Source: Pseudanabaena biceps
GTDB taxonomy: Bacteria > Cyanobacteriota > Cyanobacteriia > Pseudanabaenales > Pseudanabaenaceae
Direction of reading: 5' to 3'
Length of the DNA stretch: 64,000 nt
Assembly (NCBI GenBank): GCA_013361095.1
Contig: JAATWA010000001.1
Span: 186,001 to 250,000 of the forward strand
A model generated the notes under the pieces. The model did not search any database and was not told where the DNA came from. It saw only the letters and a list, made by a program, of their open reading frames with translations. Positions 10,001-17,733 of this stretch are shown here, piece by piece. Position 1 is the first letter of the stretch. Every line of letters begins with the position of its first letter. Position numbers and translations under genes: made by a program.

Positions 10001-13000
10001 TTGCCATTGATGCTACCGCTATTGGTTAAAAAGGTTGTATTAGCAGTAAGAGGCAAATTACCACTGAGTGTAATATCTCCTGCTTTACCCGCATTAGCTG
10101 AGAGGTTAATACTTCCAATATTCGTTATATTAAGCGCATTGACATTCAACGATCCCGCATTAGAAGAAGCACTAGTAGAAGTTGTGTTTCCATCAATAAG
10201 ATTGCCAGTGCTGATATTGCCATTTACTGCATTAAGCAAAATATTGCCACTATTACCAGTAGCATTTCCAGTGGCGTTATATGAGAGTAGTTGACCGAGA
10301 CTATTATCAATGGAACCACTTTGACTGGTGAGCGTAATATTACCAGAATTTCCATTTGCTCCAGTACCATCAACATAAGTCCAAACTCCATTGGTCGTAA
10401 TGTTGCCTAGCGCCTGTAGCGTTATATCGCCGCCGTTACCAAGCCCAGTCCGTGCGATTAATTGACCTGCGGATGTATTGATAAATCCATTGGTACTAGT
10501 TATGGTGATATTTCCAGAATTGTTAGCATTGCCGCCGCCACCAACATCTACTTTAGCGGTTGTAATGTTACCAGTTGCATTAAGAGTAACATCTCCTCCA
10601 TTGCCATTAGGTCCTGGAGCAATCCCAGGGAAACTAACCGAATTAATTGTTCCCGCAGTTGTGTCAATATTAATTGCGCTAATTTGGATCAAACCACCTC
10701 CCGCAGTACCTCCTGCATCTATTCCAGCCGTAACAACATTTGTACCAGCGTTTAAAGTTATTATTCCTCCAGTCTTACCAATACCACCGTTAGAAGATAA
10801 CAGTCCACTAGTAGTATCGATCACACCTAAGTTACTGGTAATCGCGATCGCATTTCCTGCCGCCGTAATATTTCCAGTAGTAATATCCTGATTAGCTAAA
10901 AGAGCAATACTTCCATTGTTATTAGCGATGTTGCTGAGACTATTGATGCCCTGATTGGCAGTTAAGGTAAACTGAGAAGAGTTAGCATCAATGGTGAAAC
11001 CATTACCATTAAAATTTCCTGCCGTTTGAATCGTAATTGGCGCAAAGTTGCTTGTGTTGATGGAGAAATTTTGAGCGACAGTAATAGCATTATTACCAGC
11101 AATATCTCCGATCGTGACATTACTAAAACCTGATGAATTAGCAAGAGATGTCAGGAATGAGTTACTCAGAAATACACCATTACCACCAATAGTCAACGCT
11201 GCATTAGGACTAAAGGCTTTTAAGCTGATCGTGCCAGTACCTCCAAATCCAACGGAAGGAAACTCACTGCGATCGCTAGTAAATGTGAGATTTCCTGTAC
11301 CACTATCGATAGTTAAAGTAGCATTACCGCTAGGTGGTTGGATATTTATCCCTAAGCTGGCAGGATTTACAGCGTTACCCGTAATGATTATGTTGCCATT
11401 AGTTTGAATCGTTTTTTCATTACCAAAGAAAGCCGTACCGCCAACGATACCAACACCGTCTCCTCCTGCTGCTCCCGTACTATTTCCGGTAAGGCTAATA
11501 GTGCCACTAGCTGAAGAAATGGTGGCACTATTAAATATAGGGATATTAATTCCTATTCCATTAACGCTACTTCCATTCAGGATAATATTTCCAAAACTAG
11601 AATTAATCTTAGCCCCATTGATGGTGATACCATCAGGTGAATTTTCAGTCGAACCACCAGTCGAAATATTATTTCCTAATAGCTTAATATCACCTGCACC
11701 AGATGATAGATTCGCGTTAACTGTCAACGCACTGTTCGCATTGGAAGTTGGGTTGTTAACTTGTAAAGAGATTGTGCCGCCGTTAGTGGTGATATCTCCA
11801 CCAATTGTGATATTTCCTATGCCTGTCGCAAAAGCAGGATCATTGGCGATAAAACTAACATTACCGCCATTTGTAGTTATAGTCCCATTCCCAAATCCAT
11901 CCGAAACAATGCTATTACCTGCTTGAGCCGTAAGTCCAACTCCAGATGCGGCGATATTAATAGGAGCGTTGAAGTTAATATCTTGAGTTGCTTGTAAAAC
12001 TACATTTGATGTTGCCGCATTAATGGTGCCACTGCTGATAAAGCTTGTGGCAGATGCAGGGGGATTGGCAAATTGATCATTGGCTGCTAATTCAGCAGGT
12101 ATATTCTCACCGAAAGTAACCTGAATGTTTTGGGGATCGATAAGTAGAGTTCCAGTTGTACCATTTGTAGCGCGAGTATCAGTATCTCCCTGATACGACA
12201 GATTTTCCTCACCCGAAACCTCGACAAAACCGCCATTACCTGATATCTCCCCACCCCTCGCCGCGATCGCACCCAAAAACTGAGTTGAACGATCCGCCCA
12301 CACAATTACCTTACCGCCATCACCCGTTAATAATCCATTTGCTAAGATCTTAGAACTAGCATCAACATAGGTCTGTAAAGCATTAGGAGCAATTCCCTTG
12401 CCCTGCAAATCTCCACCAATCAGAACCGTGCCGCCACCAATACTTCCCGAAGCATTGACTTGAGCATTAACTAAACCAACTTGATTGCCAAATATGCCAA
12501 CATTGCCGCCTCTAGTTACCGCAGAAGACACATCGATTTTGCCAGAAGCGATCGCCATGCCATCTTTGACGACAATATCCGAGCTGCTGGGAACTGTGAC
12601 GAGAGCGATCGAGCCATCGGGCTTCACTACTACTTGATTCGCTTCGGCGGCTTTCCCTGTCAATGATTCGGCTAGCTTTGGTAAAGAGGCGATCGCGCCA
12701 TTCCAATTACTCGGTATCGCATCTTTACTAATACTAAGCCCCAATACTAGATCAGGCGATCGCAGTTCTACTTGAGAGTTACCTGTGACTGCCGCTAAGC
12801 TGATGTTGCCACTAGGAGCTGACAAGTTGCCCGAGTTAATTACCGTCCCTGCGGTGATTGCAATATTTTTACCAGCATCAACACTCAGATTTCCTTGGTT
12901 GATGATCCCTGCGGGTTTAGCGATCGCAAATTGAATATTTTTGGGGTCACCACTGGGAAAGCTAAGGGAGTTTTTGTCTACTGTAAATTTTTGATTTTGG

Positions 13001-13494
13001 TTAAACCCAAGCCCCGTTCCTGTACTAACGTTAAAGGAGCCTCCTATGTCTAGTCTGGCATTGGGACTAAATATGACTCCATTGGGATTCAGTAAGTATA
13101 GGTTGGCATTGGGATAGGCTTGGCGGCTTTCGATTGTGCCGAGAATTGATGACGGATTTTCCCCTGTGACTCGATTGATGATGTTATTAATTCTGTTGCC
13201 ATCAACCGAAGAGTTACCTGTGTTAAAGATGACTCCACTTTTCGGCACATTAAATTCTTGAAAGCTGTTGTATAGATTCCCCCCATTGACTGTCCCCGCG
13301 CCTGTTGGTGATATTACATTCCCTTTTACTTCTGTTGCTGTGCTTCCATCGACCGCGATTTGCGAATAGGCTGCGAGTGGAATTGTCAAAATGTTCGCAG
13401 TTATGGCAAAAACAGAGAAGATGCCAAATCGTTTTGCTTTCAGTAAAATACTCGAAGTTAGAGAGTTGCTCATGTCACGAGGGGATGCATACAT
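4063..13494 (-). CDS. Giant two-partner-secretion exoprotein with C-terminal CHAT protease domain
   Basis: 3143 residues. Residues ~1-46 form a signal peptide (basic start, hydrophobic FSVFAITANILTIPLAAYS); ATG at M8 is an alternative start. Residues ~47-250 are the filamentous-haemagglutinin TPS domain, with NPNGVIFSPNARLDIGGSF. Residues ~400-2650 are Asn/Gly/Thr/Ser-rich repeats (GNQSLxLNAGTGN, TTGNITAAG), typical of a right-handed beta-helix with filamentous surface display. The last ~450 residues are a CHAT domain, a caspase/separase-related cysteine protease. The catalytic pair is visible: His2990 in HLGTHA and Cys3033 in LSACQT. The segment before CHAT is helical and charged, resembling CHAT linkers. 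No TpsB transporter gene is in the window. Low-complexity coding makes long opposite-strand frames that are not genes. Confidence 0.93.
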   Translation of the reverse strand: MYASPRDMSNSLTSSILLKAKRFGIFSVFAITANILTIPLAAYSQIAVDGSTATEVKGNVISPTGAGTVNGGNLYNSFQEFNVPKSGVIFNTGNSSVDGNRINNIINRVTGENPSSILGTIESRQAYPNANLYLLNPNGVIFSPNARLDIGGSFNVSTGTGLGFNQNQKFTVDKNSLSFPSGDPKNIQFAIAKPAGIINQGNLSVDAGKNIAITAGTVINSGNLSAPSGNISLAAVTGNSQVELRSPDLVLGLSISKDAIPSNWNGAIASLPKLAESLTGKAAEANQVVVKPDGSIALVTVPSSSDIVVKDGMAIASGKIDVSSAVTRGGNVGIFGNQVGLVNAQVNASGSIGGGTVLIGGDLQGKGIAPNALQTYVDASSKILANGLLTGDGGKVIVWADRSTQFLGAIAARGGEISGNGGFVEVSGEENLSYQGDTDTRATNGTTGTLLIDPQNIQVTFGENIPAELAANDQFANPPASATSFISSGTINAATSNVVLQATQDINFNAPINIAASGVGLTAQAGNSIVSDGFGNGTITTNGGNVSFIANDPAFATGIGNITIGGDITTNGGTISLQVNNPTSNANSALTVNANLSSGAGDIKLLGNNISTGGSTENSPDGITINGAKINSSFGNIILNGSSVNGIGINIPIFNSATISSASGTISLTGNSTGAAGGDGVGIVGGTAFFGNEKTIQTNGNIIITGNAVNPASLGINIQPPSGNATLTIDSGTGNLTFTSDRSEFPSVGFGGTGTISLKAFSPNAALTIGGNGVFLSNSFLTSLANSSGFSNVTIGDIAGNNAITVAQNFSINTSNFAPITIQTAGNFNGNGFTIDANSSQFTLTANQGINSLSNIANNNGSIALLANQDITTGNITAAGNAIAITSNLGVIDTTSGLLSSNGGIGKTGGIITLNAGTNVVTAGIDAGGTAGGGLIQISAINIDTTAGTINSVSFPGIAPGPNGNGGDVTLNATGNITTAKVDVGGGGNANNSGNITITSTNGFINTSAGQLIARTGLGNGGDITLQALGNITTNGVWTYVDGTGANGNSGNITLTSQSGSIDNSLGQLLSYNATGNATGNSGNILLNAVNGNISTGNLIDGNTTSTSASSNAGSLNVNALNITNIGSINLSANAGKAGDITLSGNLPLTANTTFLTNSGSINGNINLGNATVTGNQSLILNAGTGNVTLGAIGTVVPLASLDVFSSNTILNADIFTVGGITFDSPVTLANNVAITTSGSPINFNSTINGNQALSLNAADNSIFFNGVVGGFTPLASLTIDPISLLDSFNSIDIKASGNISTGEIGSVFSPVSVDIQTTGSFTPNGSSINSTALNLSANQGVNALGNVFSDGGNINIVSSLGNINSILGTELGTSGLTDSSADSGNISITALNGAINLQNLITTSSAQSPSKAGNITLTVTGNNNISVGDIFASTFGNTTGSAGTVIFSMGTGNINLIGNVIDLTSQSGSSANLTFNNPVVVNSPTIFSDGFTISGLTINTIGNTGSGNVVFNNTVTSPNASNVTINSGLGNVTFSKAIASLTQPLGDLTINSTGTSTFTSLTFANTITHIAGNAIVNGNITATGIQGNGISLFNPTINGNISLTGDEINLLGNATGTGNLVLSPFSVGQEIAISGANDTGNATLDITTTDLSALSGGTLSSLTIGNPVGFGAIDLAGSTTFNQPTTIQSPAGNGTINTSGFGLSNTGGSLTLLANQNITTGNITAAGNAIAITSNTGLINTSTGILDTVSPTANGGAITLQSLGNITTGNIFSFAVNGNGGTISLNTSSGSIDSSLGQLLSNSTIGNGGNILLNAVNGNIGTGTLLNASTNSTSSTSTAGSLSINALNITSIGSINLSAAAGKAGDLTLSGDLPLTTSTTFSTNSGGVSGNINLANANITGNQSLTLNAGTGNVALGVIGTNTTPLTSLDVTSGSTTLNNDIFVVNALTFNSPVILLSGVALNTTNSAIAFNNTVTGNQDLTLNSGANNITFGGTTTVNNLIANSTGTTRFNTVNAASLLTNAGGTTELNGNINSTGAVTFNDAVNLLSAIQFNTSGAIAFNNIVNGNQALSLNAGTNSIFFNGIVGDVTPLASLAIAPTSTLTSNNNIEINTVGNITTGNITNQGRDISLTTTNGTIRATFLSAATISADPSSKAGSITLNTNNLEIGGGIDVSAANGNGSNFDFSGNLLLLADTTISTAGLASSGNINLANANITGNQTLFLNAGNGNIALGAIGSSTNAIAGISFTSSDTILSKDIFINGSLDFRNPVTLTKDVSINSSNIVFKDAVNGSQSLLLNAGTGNITFNGGVGTTTALGNIIANSGGITRFSSNVNAASLTTDEIGTTELNGNVTTSGSQTFNDPVNLTNTVQLDTSNSAIAFNNSVNGTQNITVNSGSADVNFNGTVGDSLPLANLLINSTGLVRFASSVNADSLTISGATLSSNGSITTTGNIATGDISNSSSPLFLTSNNGSITTGNISTTPLNSGNNSGNVTLDANNDINTGNIATDSVSFTGGNILLRSRTGQIVTGNVITSGNIGGSVFFDAATAIVAGAINSSSTTRAGDVTLDPLGDIVVSSIDASSPLQAGNVSLVSTGGGLRITDLINSSSSACIGSSICTSGAIAGNISLQTGGISSFIVGDSSINGSTGTLSTGSTTIQLGTTILVLLGSQFIQGDANSGRISISPGFILAQTSSSSNEDSKFIPPTVSKGIITIDPDESKLLAISEVLKDKVDGYFKEGNLESAFETIEDAYNSELDVFTGRSTKAERARITIENTQDMLSTVVQQTGDAAVLIYPVLLKDRIEILVIPPSEKGNAFRATSSILNQESAQAVITEYRNNLRDVGSNDYLEQSQQLYDWIIRPVEKKLAELKIDTLVFVMDSGLRVTPPSALHDGKKFLIERYAIASIPTLRALRLEERDRKTTRVLAMGLTESIEGFSALPSVDIEIKTISSEGLNGAAFLNQDFTVNNLQKQRQGGAFNILHLGTHAKFVSDSSKDSFIQFWDSRLKLSEIPQLRFDSPAIDMLALSACQTAVGNNLGISGLAVESGAKSVLASLWEVSDAGTAPLMISFYKAFPDAVNKAQAMRTAQLALLGGKVRIGNGHILGIEGFPNIPLPTGLSDIDLSHPFYWSSFILVGNWL
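7200..8370 (-). repeat. Internal coding duplication in the exoprotein, block 1
   Basis: This block parallels 9650-10905 module by module. Matching pieces include the segments encoding GNQ(A/S)LSLNA, NANITGNQSLTLNAGTGNV, KAGDLTLSGDLPLT and ITAAGNAIAITSN. A third, shorter relative lies near 6770-7010. It probably arose by unequal recombination between beta-helix repeats. Confidence 0.6.
9650..10905 (-). repeat. Internal coding duplication in the exoprotein, block 2
   Basis: Partner of 7200-8370. The best-conserved stretches are about 9910-10310 against 7750-8110, and 10834-10905 against 8287-8370. The frame is kept in both copies, so the duplication lengthens the predicted beta-helix. Confidence 0.6.
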
Positions 13495-13628
13495 ACTGGC
13501 TAGCTCTTGGGAAATTGGGATTTTTTGCTATTACAGTCACATGATATAGCAATCTAGATTAGGACAGATATCACTCAGATGACATTTTTAGAAATTTATA
13601 CCTAAATTCAGTCATATTGCTTACTCCT

Positions 13629-13689
13629 TTCCCAGTGAATGATTAGGGTTGCGCGGCGGAGCCGCGCAACCCTAATCATTCACTGGGAA
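13629..13689. repeat. Perfect palindrome, 29-bp arms, GGA loop, in a larger TIR element
   Basis: Arms 13629-13657 and 13661-13689 are fully complementary. The outer sequence from 13620 (CTTACTCCTTTCC) and the right flank resemble the terminal inverted repeats at 50246-50346 and 51154-51254. It lies 3' of ruvB and upstream of the exoprotein gene. Confidence 0.9.
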
Positions 13690-13698
13690 GGTACTTAC

Positions 13699-14931
13699 TT
13701 ACAAAGTTAGGGCAGTTTGTACTGAATATCCTAAGTGTTTCCACGCCGCCGCCGTAGCAACTCGACCGCGTGGGGTACGATTGATATAGCCAATTTGCAA
13801 TAAGTAAGGCTCATAAACCTCCTCAATCGTGTGAGCGTCTTCTCCTGTCGCTGCCGCTAAAGTATCCAAGCCTGCGGGACCGCCATTGAAGTTCTCAATT
13901 AATACTGTTAATAATTTGCGATCTATCCAATCCAATCCCTTTGGATCAACATTAAATAGTTCTAAAGCCGACTCCGCGATCGCCCCTGTAATTTGCTCTC
14001 CTTTCGCCTTAACTTCGGCATAGTCACGCACTCTTTTTAATAACCGATTAGCAATACGCGGCGTACCTCTAGATCTCGCAGCGATCGCGATCGCGCCATC
14101 GTCATCAATCGGTGTCGTGAGGATTTTAGCGCTACGCGATACAATCTGCGTCAGTTCATCCTGATCATAAAAGCGAAAATGCTGCACAAATCCAAAGCGA
14201 TCGCGCAAGGGTGAAGATAGCGCCCCAATCCTTGTCGTTGCACCAATCAGCGTAAACTTATTTAACTGCACACTGCGAATCCTTGCCCCTTGTCCCTTAC
14301 CGATAGTGATATCTAACCGATAATCTTCCATTGCTGGATAAAGAATCTCTTCTGTCACATTAGGCAATCGATGGATTTCATCAATAAATAGAATATCTCC
14401 CTGCTGCAAAGAAACCAATAACCCCGCGACATCACGGGGACGCTCAAGGGCAGGAGCGGAGGTGATCTTACACTGCACTCCCATTTCTTGAGCAATAATC
14501 AAAGCAAGGGAAGTTTTGCCCAACCCTGGGGGACCATAAAGTAGAAGATGATCGAGGGCTGATGATCGCGATTTTGCCGCCGCGATCGCAATATGGAGAA
14601 GTTCCTTTAAATCTTTCTGCCCGATGTAATCTTCAAGATTTTTGGGGCGAATATTAATATCAACGCTGGCTAAATTAGCCGTAGAATCGGCATCTTTTGC
14701 TAGTTTATCCGCTAGCTTTTCCTCTGGAGTTGCCTCTGCCTGCAATAAATCTAGCGCTTGTTGCATTTCTGGAGAAACTTTTTCTGGTTTAGATTTCGCC
14801 TTAGATTTGGTTCCAGATTGACGACGCTTCGACGGGACAGGGGACTCAGTTCCAGAGTCTATCTCTACCTTAGGAGAAGAATCTGGGGTGTTTTCTGGAC
14901 TGGGATTGGGTTTAGAGGAGATGATTGCCAT
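13699..14931 (-). CDS. ruvB: Holliday junction branch-migration ATPase RuvB
   Basis: 410 residues. AAA+ motor that with RuvA drives branch migration of Holliday junctions in recombinational repair. Walker A GPPGLGKT is near residue 133, Walker B LFIDEIHR follows, then the GATTR sensor-1 region and the arginine-finger area SSPLRDRFG; the C-terminal winged helix includes [10 protein letters not shown]. The first ~90 residues are a low-complexity, charged extension ([10 protein letters not shown]) absent from most ~340-residue RuvB proteins but common in cyanobacterial versions. The start overlaps the upstream creatininase-family gene by 20 nt, indicating one transcript. Confidence 0.96.
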   Translation of the reverse strand: MAIISSKPNPSPENTPDSSPKVEIDSGTESPVPSKRRQSGTKSKAKSKPEKVSPEMQQALDLLQAEATPEEKLADKLAKDADSTANLASVDINIRPKNLEDYIGQKDLKELLHIAIAAAKSRSSALDHLLLYGPPGLGKTSLALIIAQEMGVQCKITSAPALERPRDVAGLLVSLQQGDILFIDEIHRLPNVTEEILYPAMEDYRLDITIGKGQGARIRSVQLNKFTLIGATTRIGALSSPLRDRFGFVQHFRFYDQDELTQIVSRSAKILTTPIDDDGAIAIAARSRGTPRIANRLLKRVRDYAEVKAKGEQITGAIAESALELFNVDPKGLDWIDRKLLTVLIENFNGGPAGLDTLAAATGEDAHTIEEVYEPYLLQIGYINRTPRGRVATAAAWKHLGYSVQTALTL

Positions 14932-15727
14932 AAGCCTTTGGTTGATCGAAATTGTAAATATCAGTAATCAGTTGCACCCATCCTGTCGCCAGAGATTCTA
15001 GCATTTGTTCACCTTTTTCCCTAGTCGCAGCTTTGGCATCTCCCAGTACACCACTTTTACTCAGATCTCGCATCACCCAAGCAAAGGGGTTAGCGCTTTC
15101 CATACTGAGTAAACTATTATGAGGCAAATTATAAGGATATTCTGTAACTGCAAGTTCCATTTTTACCTGATCTGGCAAAAGTGCCAGCATCAAACTAGTT
15201 TCAGCATCACCGCCATGAATGCCAAATTCAAATTCCTTTTCAGTTAATAACTCCTTAGCGACATTAGGAACTCGCCAAGTAAATAGCGGAAAGATACAAA
15301 AATCAGGATATTTTTCATGTAAATCGCGGGCGATGATTTCCAAAATCTGTGGCTGTCCTCCATGAGAATTCATCAAGGCAAGTTTCCGAAATCCTGCACG
15401 ATAAACTGATTCAGCAATGTCTGTAAGTACCGCTAGCATCGTCTGCGTACCCATAGAGATAGTTCCCGCAAAACCATTATGCTCATTGGACTTGCCATAG
15501 TACAGAGGTGGTAAAGCATAGGCTGCGATCGCCGCATCCAGTTTAGTTAAGGCTGTAGCAAGAACCCCTATGCCGATCGCGGCATCAACTATCAAGGGTA
15601 AATGTGCGCCATGCTGCTCGATCGCTCCCATCGGTTGAATGATCACCACATTCTCTTTATTTGGCATCGCCGTTATTTCAGGAGAAGTAAGATAGGCGAA
15701 GTTACGATACTCAGGAAAATGATGCAT
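14912..15727 (-). CDS. Creatininase-family metal hydrolase
   Basis: 271 residues. The family's metal-binding motifs are present: [12 protein letters not shown], the NSHGG stretch, and [13 protein letters not shown]. Creatininase-fold enzymes hydrolyse cyclic or linear amides; cyanobacterial members are uncharacterised as far as I know, so the substrate cannot be named. It is cytosolic, with no signal peptide. It precedes ruvB with a 20-nt overlap. Start ATG 15727-15725 is the first in frame. Confidence 0.85.
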   Translation of the reverse strand: MHHFPEYRNFAYLTSPEITAMPNKENVVIIQPMGAIEQHGAHLPLIVDAAIGIGVLATALTKLDAAIAAYALPPLYYGKSNEHNGFAGTISMGTQTMLAVLTDIAESVYRAGFRKLALMNSHGGQPQILEIIARDLHEKYPDFCIFPLFTWRVPNVAKELLTEKEFEFGIHGGDAETSLMLALLPDQVKMELAVTEYPYNLPHNSLLSMESANPFAWVMRDLSKSGVLGDAKAATREKGEQMLESLATGWVQLITDIYNFDQPKAYGNHLL

Positions 15728-15785
15728 ATAGTTCAGTCATCGTTAAAAAAATAACTATACAGTCTGTTACAGCTTTGTATAGTAC

Positions 15786-15832
15786 AAAAAACCTTTAAAA
15801 GACTGGCGAAGTTAGTCTTTTAAAGGTTTTTT
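15786..15832. repeat. Palindrome, 19-bp arms, 9-nt loop
   Basis: Perfect arms AAAAAACCTTTAAAAGACT and its complement around GGCGAAGTT. Flanked by A/T runs, so it can terminate transcription in either direction. It lies between the Hlip stop and the creatininase-family start. Confidence 0.85.
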
Positions 15833-15891
15833 GGGGTTAAAAAAAAGCGCAAAGCGCTAATAGTCTCTAAGATGTGAGGTAAAAGTTCTCA

Positions 15892-15924
15892 AATAAAAAA
15901 GGGCGCTTTGCGCCCTTTTTTATT
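15892..15924. terminator. Terminator-like palindrome after the Hlip gene
   Basis: 15-bp perfect arms around TTT, core GGGCGC-TTT-GCGCCC with A/T runs on both sides. It lies 17 nt 3' of the Hlip stop on the minus strand. A 13-bp mini-palindrome AGCGCAAAGCGCT follows at 15846-15858. Confidence 0.85.
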
Positions 15925-15941
15925 CTCTTGCTCTTTTAAAA

Positions 15942-16088
15942 TTACATCAAGCCAATTTGAGAAAGAATACCTTGTCCAGTAATTAACTCAGTTGCCAAAC
16001 CAATAACGAAGCCGAGCATTGCAAGACGACCGTTCCAAGTTTCAGCGAAGTTGTTAAAACCGAATTTAGGCTCTGTAGTGTTTTCCAT
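15942..16088 (-). CDS. High-light-inducible single-helix chlorophyll-binding protein (Hlip/Scp)
   Basis: 48 residues. The helix carries the chlorophyll-binding signature ETWNGRLAMLGFVIGLATEL (Glu, Asn, Arg and the small/aromatic spacing of the LHC superfamily). Hlips protect photosystem II and chlorophyll synthesis under excess light and sit in the thylakoid membrane. The N-terminus (MENTTEPKFGFNNFA) is the usual stromal segment. A strong ribosome site, AAGGAG (complement of 16098-16103), lies 9 nt upstream of ATG 16088-16086. The gene stands alone with its own terminator. Light or stress induction is expected from the family but not visible here. Confidence 0.95.
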   Translation of the reverse strand: MENTTEPKFGFNNFAETWNGRLAMLGFVIGLATELITGQGILSQIGLM

Positions 16089-16097
16089 TGCAATAAT

Positions 16098-16103
16098 CTC
16101 CTT
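16098..16103 (-). promoter_or_regulatory. Ribosome binding site of the Hlip gene
   Basis: AAGGAG on the minus strand, 9 nt before the start codon. It is one of few strong Shine-Dalgarno sites in this window and supports the 48-residue frame. Confidence 0.8.
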
Positions 16104-16315
16104 GGTGCTTAACTGTTGTATATAAGTTAAATGTCTTAGCTCTTCTTAATATTACTTCATATCTTTTAATATGCTATACCGCTAAAGATAGATTCAAGCA
16201 GATTATGAGAGTGATTACAAAAACATATTTAATTGAGCTTGCTCTCTTGCCAAGTTTTGTGGCACAAGTGCAATGCGCGAGCCATACAAACAAATATCGC
16301 AAAGTGTTGTCAAAC

Positions 16316-17362
16316 CTATGCAGTGATTGAACTTTGGACAGCCGCGATCGCCTCGCGAATTACCTCTGATCCAGCCCCATCTTGGCAAGATTTATCCGTG
16401 AGAATCCGCTTCCAAAGGCGACTTCCTGATTGACCATGAAAGAGTTGCAACATATGACGAGTAATTTTGTGGAGTCGCAAGCCTTTGGCTCTCCACATAT
16501 CGATGTAGTCAATCATTGCCTCCGCGACTTCAATGCGACTGCGGACAGAGGATTCATCTCCAAAAAATAGGCGATCGCTTTTGGCAAATAAATAGGGGTT
16601 GTCATAGGCGGCGCGTCCGATCATCACGGCATCAACATATTGCAACTGCTCATAGCTATCTTCTAAGTTTTTAAAGCCTCCATTAATCTCAATAAATAGA
16701 TGGGGAAAGTCTCGTTTGAGTTGATACACATCGTCATAACGCAGGGGTGGGACTTCTCGGTTGTCTTTGGGGCTTAGCCCTTGCAACCATGCTTTTCTGG
16801 CATGAACTGAAAATCTCTGACAGCCTGCTTCGGAGATAGTCTGCACAAAGTTATACATATCTTCATATCGATCTAATTCATCGACTCCGATCCGATGCTT
16901 AACTGATACAGGAATTGTGGCGGCGGCGATCATTGCTTCTATACATTTCGCCACTAGGTCAGGAGTTTTCATTAAGCAAGCGCCAAAATGTCCGCTTTGA
17001 ACGCGATCGCTAGGGCAGCCAACATTAAGGTTGATTTCGTCATAGCCCATTGCTTCGGCAATCCGCGCACATTCTGCTAAATCTTGGGGATTATCACCGC
17101 CTACTTGTAACGCGATGGCTTTTTCTGAGGGTGAAAATCCTAACAAGTATTCTTTATCGCCGTGTTTAATCGCAGCGCTAGTCACCATCTCTGTATAAAG
17201 CAAGGTTCTTTTGGTGATCTGCCTCATGAAATATCGATAATGGCGATCGGTGCGATCCATCATGGGCGCAATGCTGAGGGCATAGGATCGAGGCTTATTA
17301 GAGACAGAGCGATGATCGCTTTTATCTAATTCATAAGGTGCTAGTTCCGATAGGCGAGTCAT
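16316..17362 (-). CDS. dusA: tRNA-dihydrouridine synthase, DusA type
   Basis: 348 residues. FMN enzyme that reduces uridines in the tRNA D-loop. The TIM-barrel begins at SIAPMMDRTDRHYR. The catalytic cysteine is in NLNVGCPSDRVQSGHFGACLM, an insertion pattern diagnostic of DusA rather than DusB or DusC. VSVKHRIGVDE and VHARKAWLQGLSPKDNR bind FMN and substrate; INGGF and MIGRAAYDNP are phosphate-binding loops. The N-terminus carries ~25 extra residues. It is monocistronic, with the decayed antitoxin remnant upstream on the other strand. Confidence 0.95.
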   Translation of the reverse strand: MTRLSELAPYELDKSDHRSVSNKPRSYALSIAPMMDRTDRHYRYFMRQITKRTLLYTEMVTSAAIKHGDKEYLLGFSPSEKAIALQVGGDNPQDLAECARIAEAMGYDEINLNVGCPSDRVQSGHFGACLMKTPDLVAKCIEAMIAAATIPVSVKHRIGVDELDRYEDMYNFVQTISEAGCQRFSVHARKAWLQGLSPKDNREVPPLRYDDVYQLKRDFPHLFIEINGGFKNLEDSYEQLQYVDAVMIGRAAYDNPYLFAKSDRLFFGDESSVRSRIEVAEAMIDYIDMWRAKGLRLHKITRHMLQLFHGQSGSRLWKRILTDKSCQDGAGSEVIREAIAAVQSSITA

Positions 17363-17470
17363 GGCGCAAGTTGCTGTATCAGTGGTTCTATAGTATAACT
17401 GTCCTCACTTTTGTGGGAGTAACGTTGGCTTCGACTCCGCTCAGCCAACCTTGGTTGAGTAAAGGGCTGC

Positions 17471-17715
17471 AACGAGTCTGTCGAATCTCGTCTTACTAAT
17501 CTATCGGATCAAGACATTGATTACTCGGATATAGAGGAATTGGATGAATCTTTTTGGGCAAAGGCAGAAACTGTCTCAGCTGATTTGACTCAGCCTGTGA
17601 CTTTGAGAGTAAAGCAGTCGGTTTTGCATTTTTTCAAAGGAATGGCAAAAAGGTTTATCAGTCTCGTATGAATGCTGTACTAGAGAGCTATGTAAAAGCT
17701 TATCAAAAAGATTAG
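17471..17715 (+). pseudogene. BrnA-like antitoxin remnant with a frameshift
   Basis: Reading from 17471 gives a BrnA-like protein: SNLSD-like start, DIDYSDIEELDESFWAKAE, then VTLRVKQSVLHFFK. Near 17636-17644 the frame breaks; moving by one base restores GNGKKVYQSRMNAVLESYV, ending at TAG 17713-17715. FFKxxGxxYQxRMNxVLxxYV is the ribbon-helix-helix end expected of BrnA antitoxins. One base is missing around GGAATGG. No start codon is seen in frame at the 5' end, and no BrnT toxin lies beside it, so this is a solitary dead remnant. Identity rests on pattern recognition. Confidence 0.75.
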
Positions 17716-17733
17716 AAGTTTTATTCGGCATAC

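Noticed and set aside
10462..10755. Cysteine/Asn/Ser-rich plus-strand frame resembling a small secreted protein
   Set aside because: It is antisense to the exoprotein repeats; its composition follows from the complementary Thr/Asn/Gly codons.
5546..11926. Many 60-140 codon open frames on the plus strand inside the giant exoprotein gene
   Set aside because: They are antisense shadows of a repetitive, low-stop coding sequence; hydrophobic Leu/Val/Pro-rich translations recur in step with the repeats and have no ribosome sites or recognisable domains.
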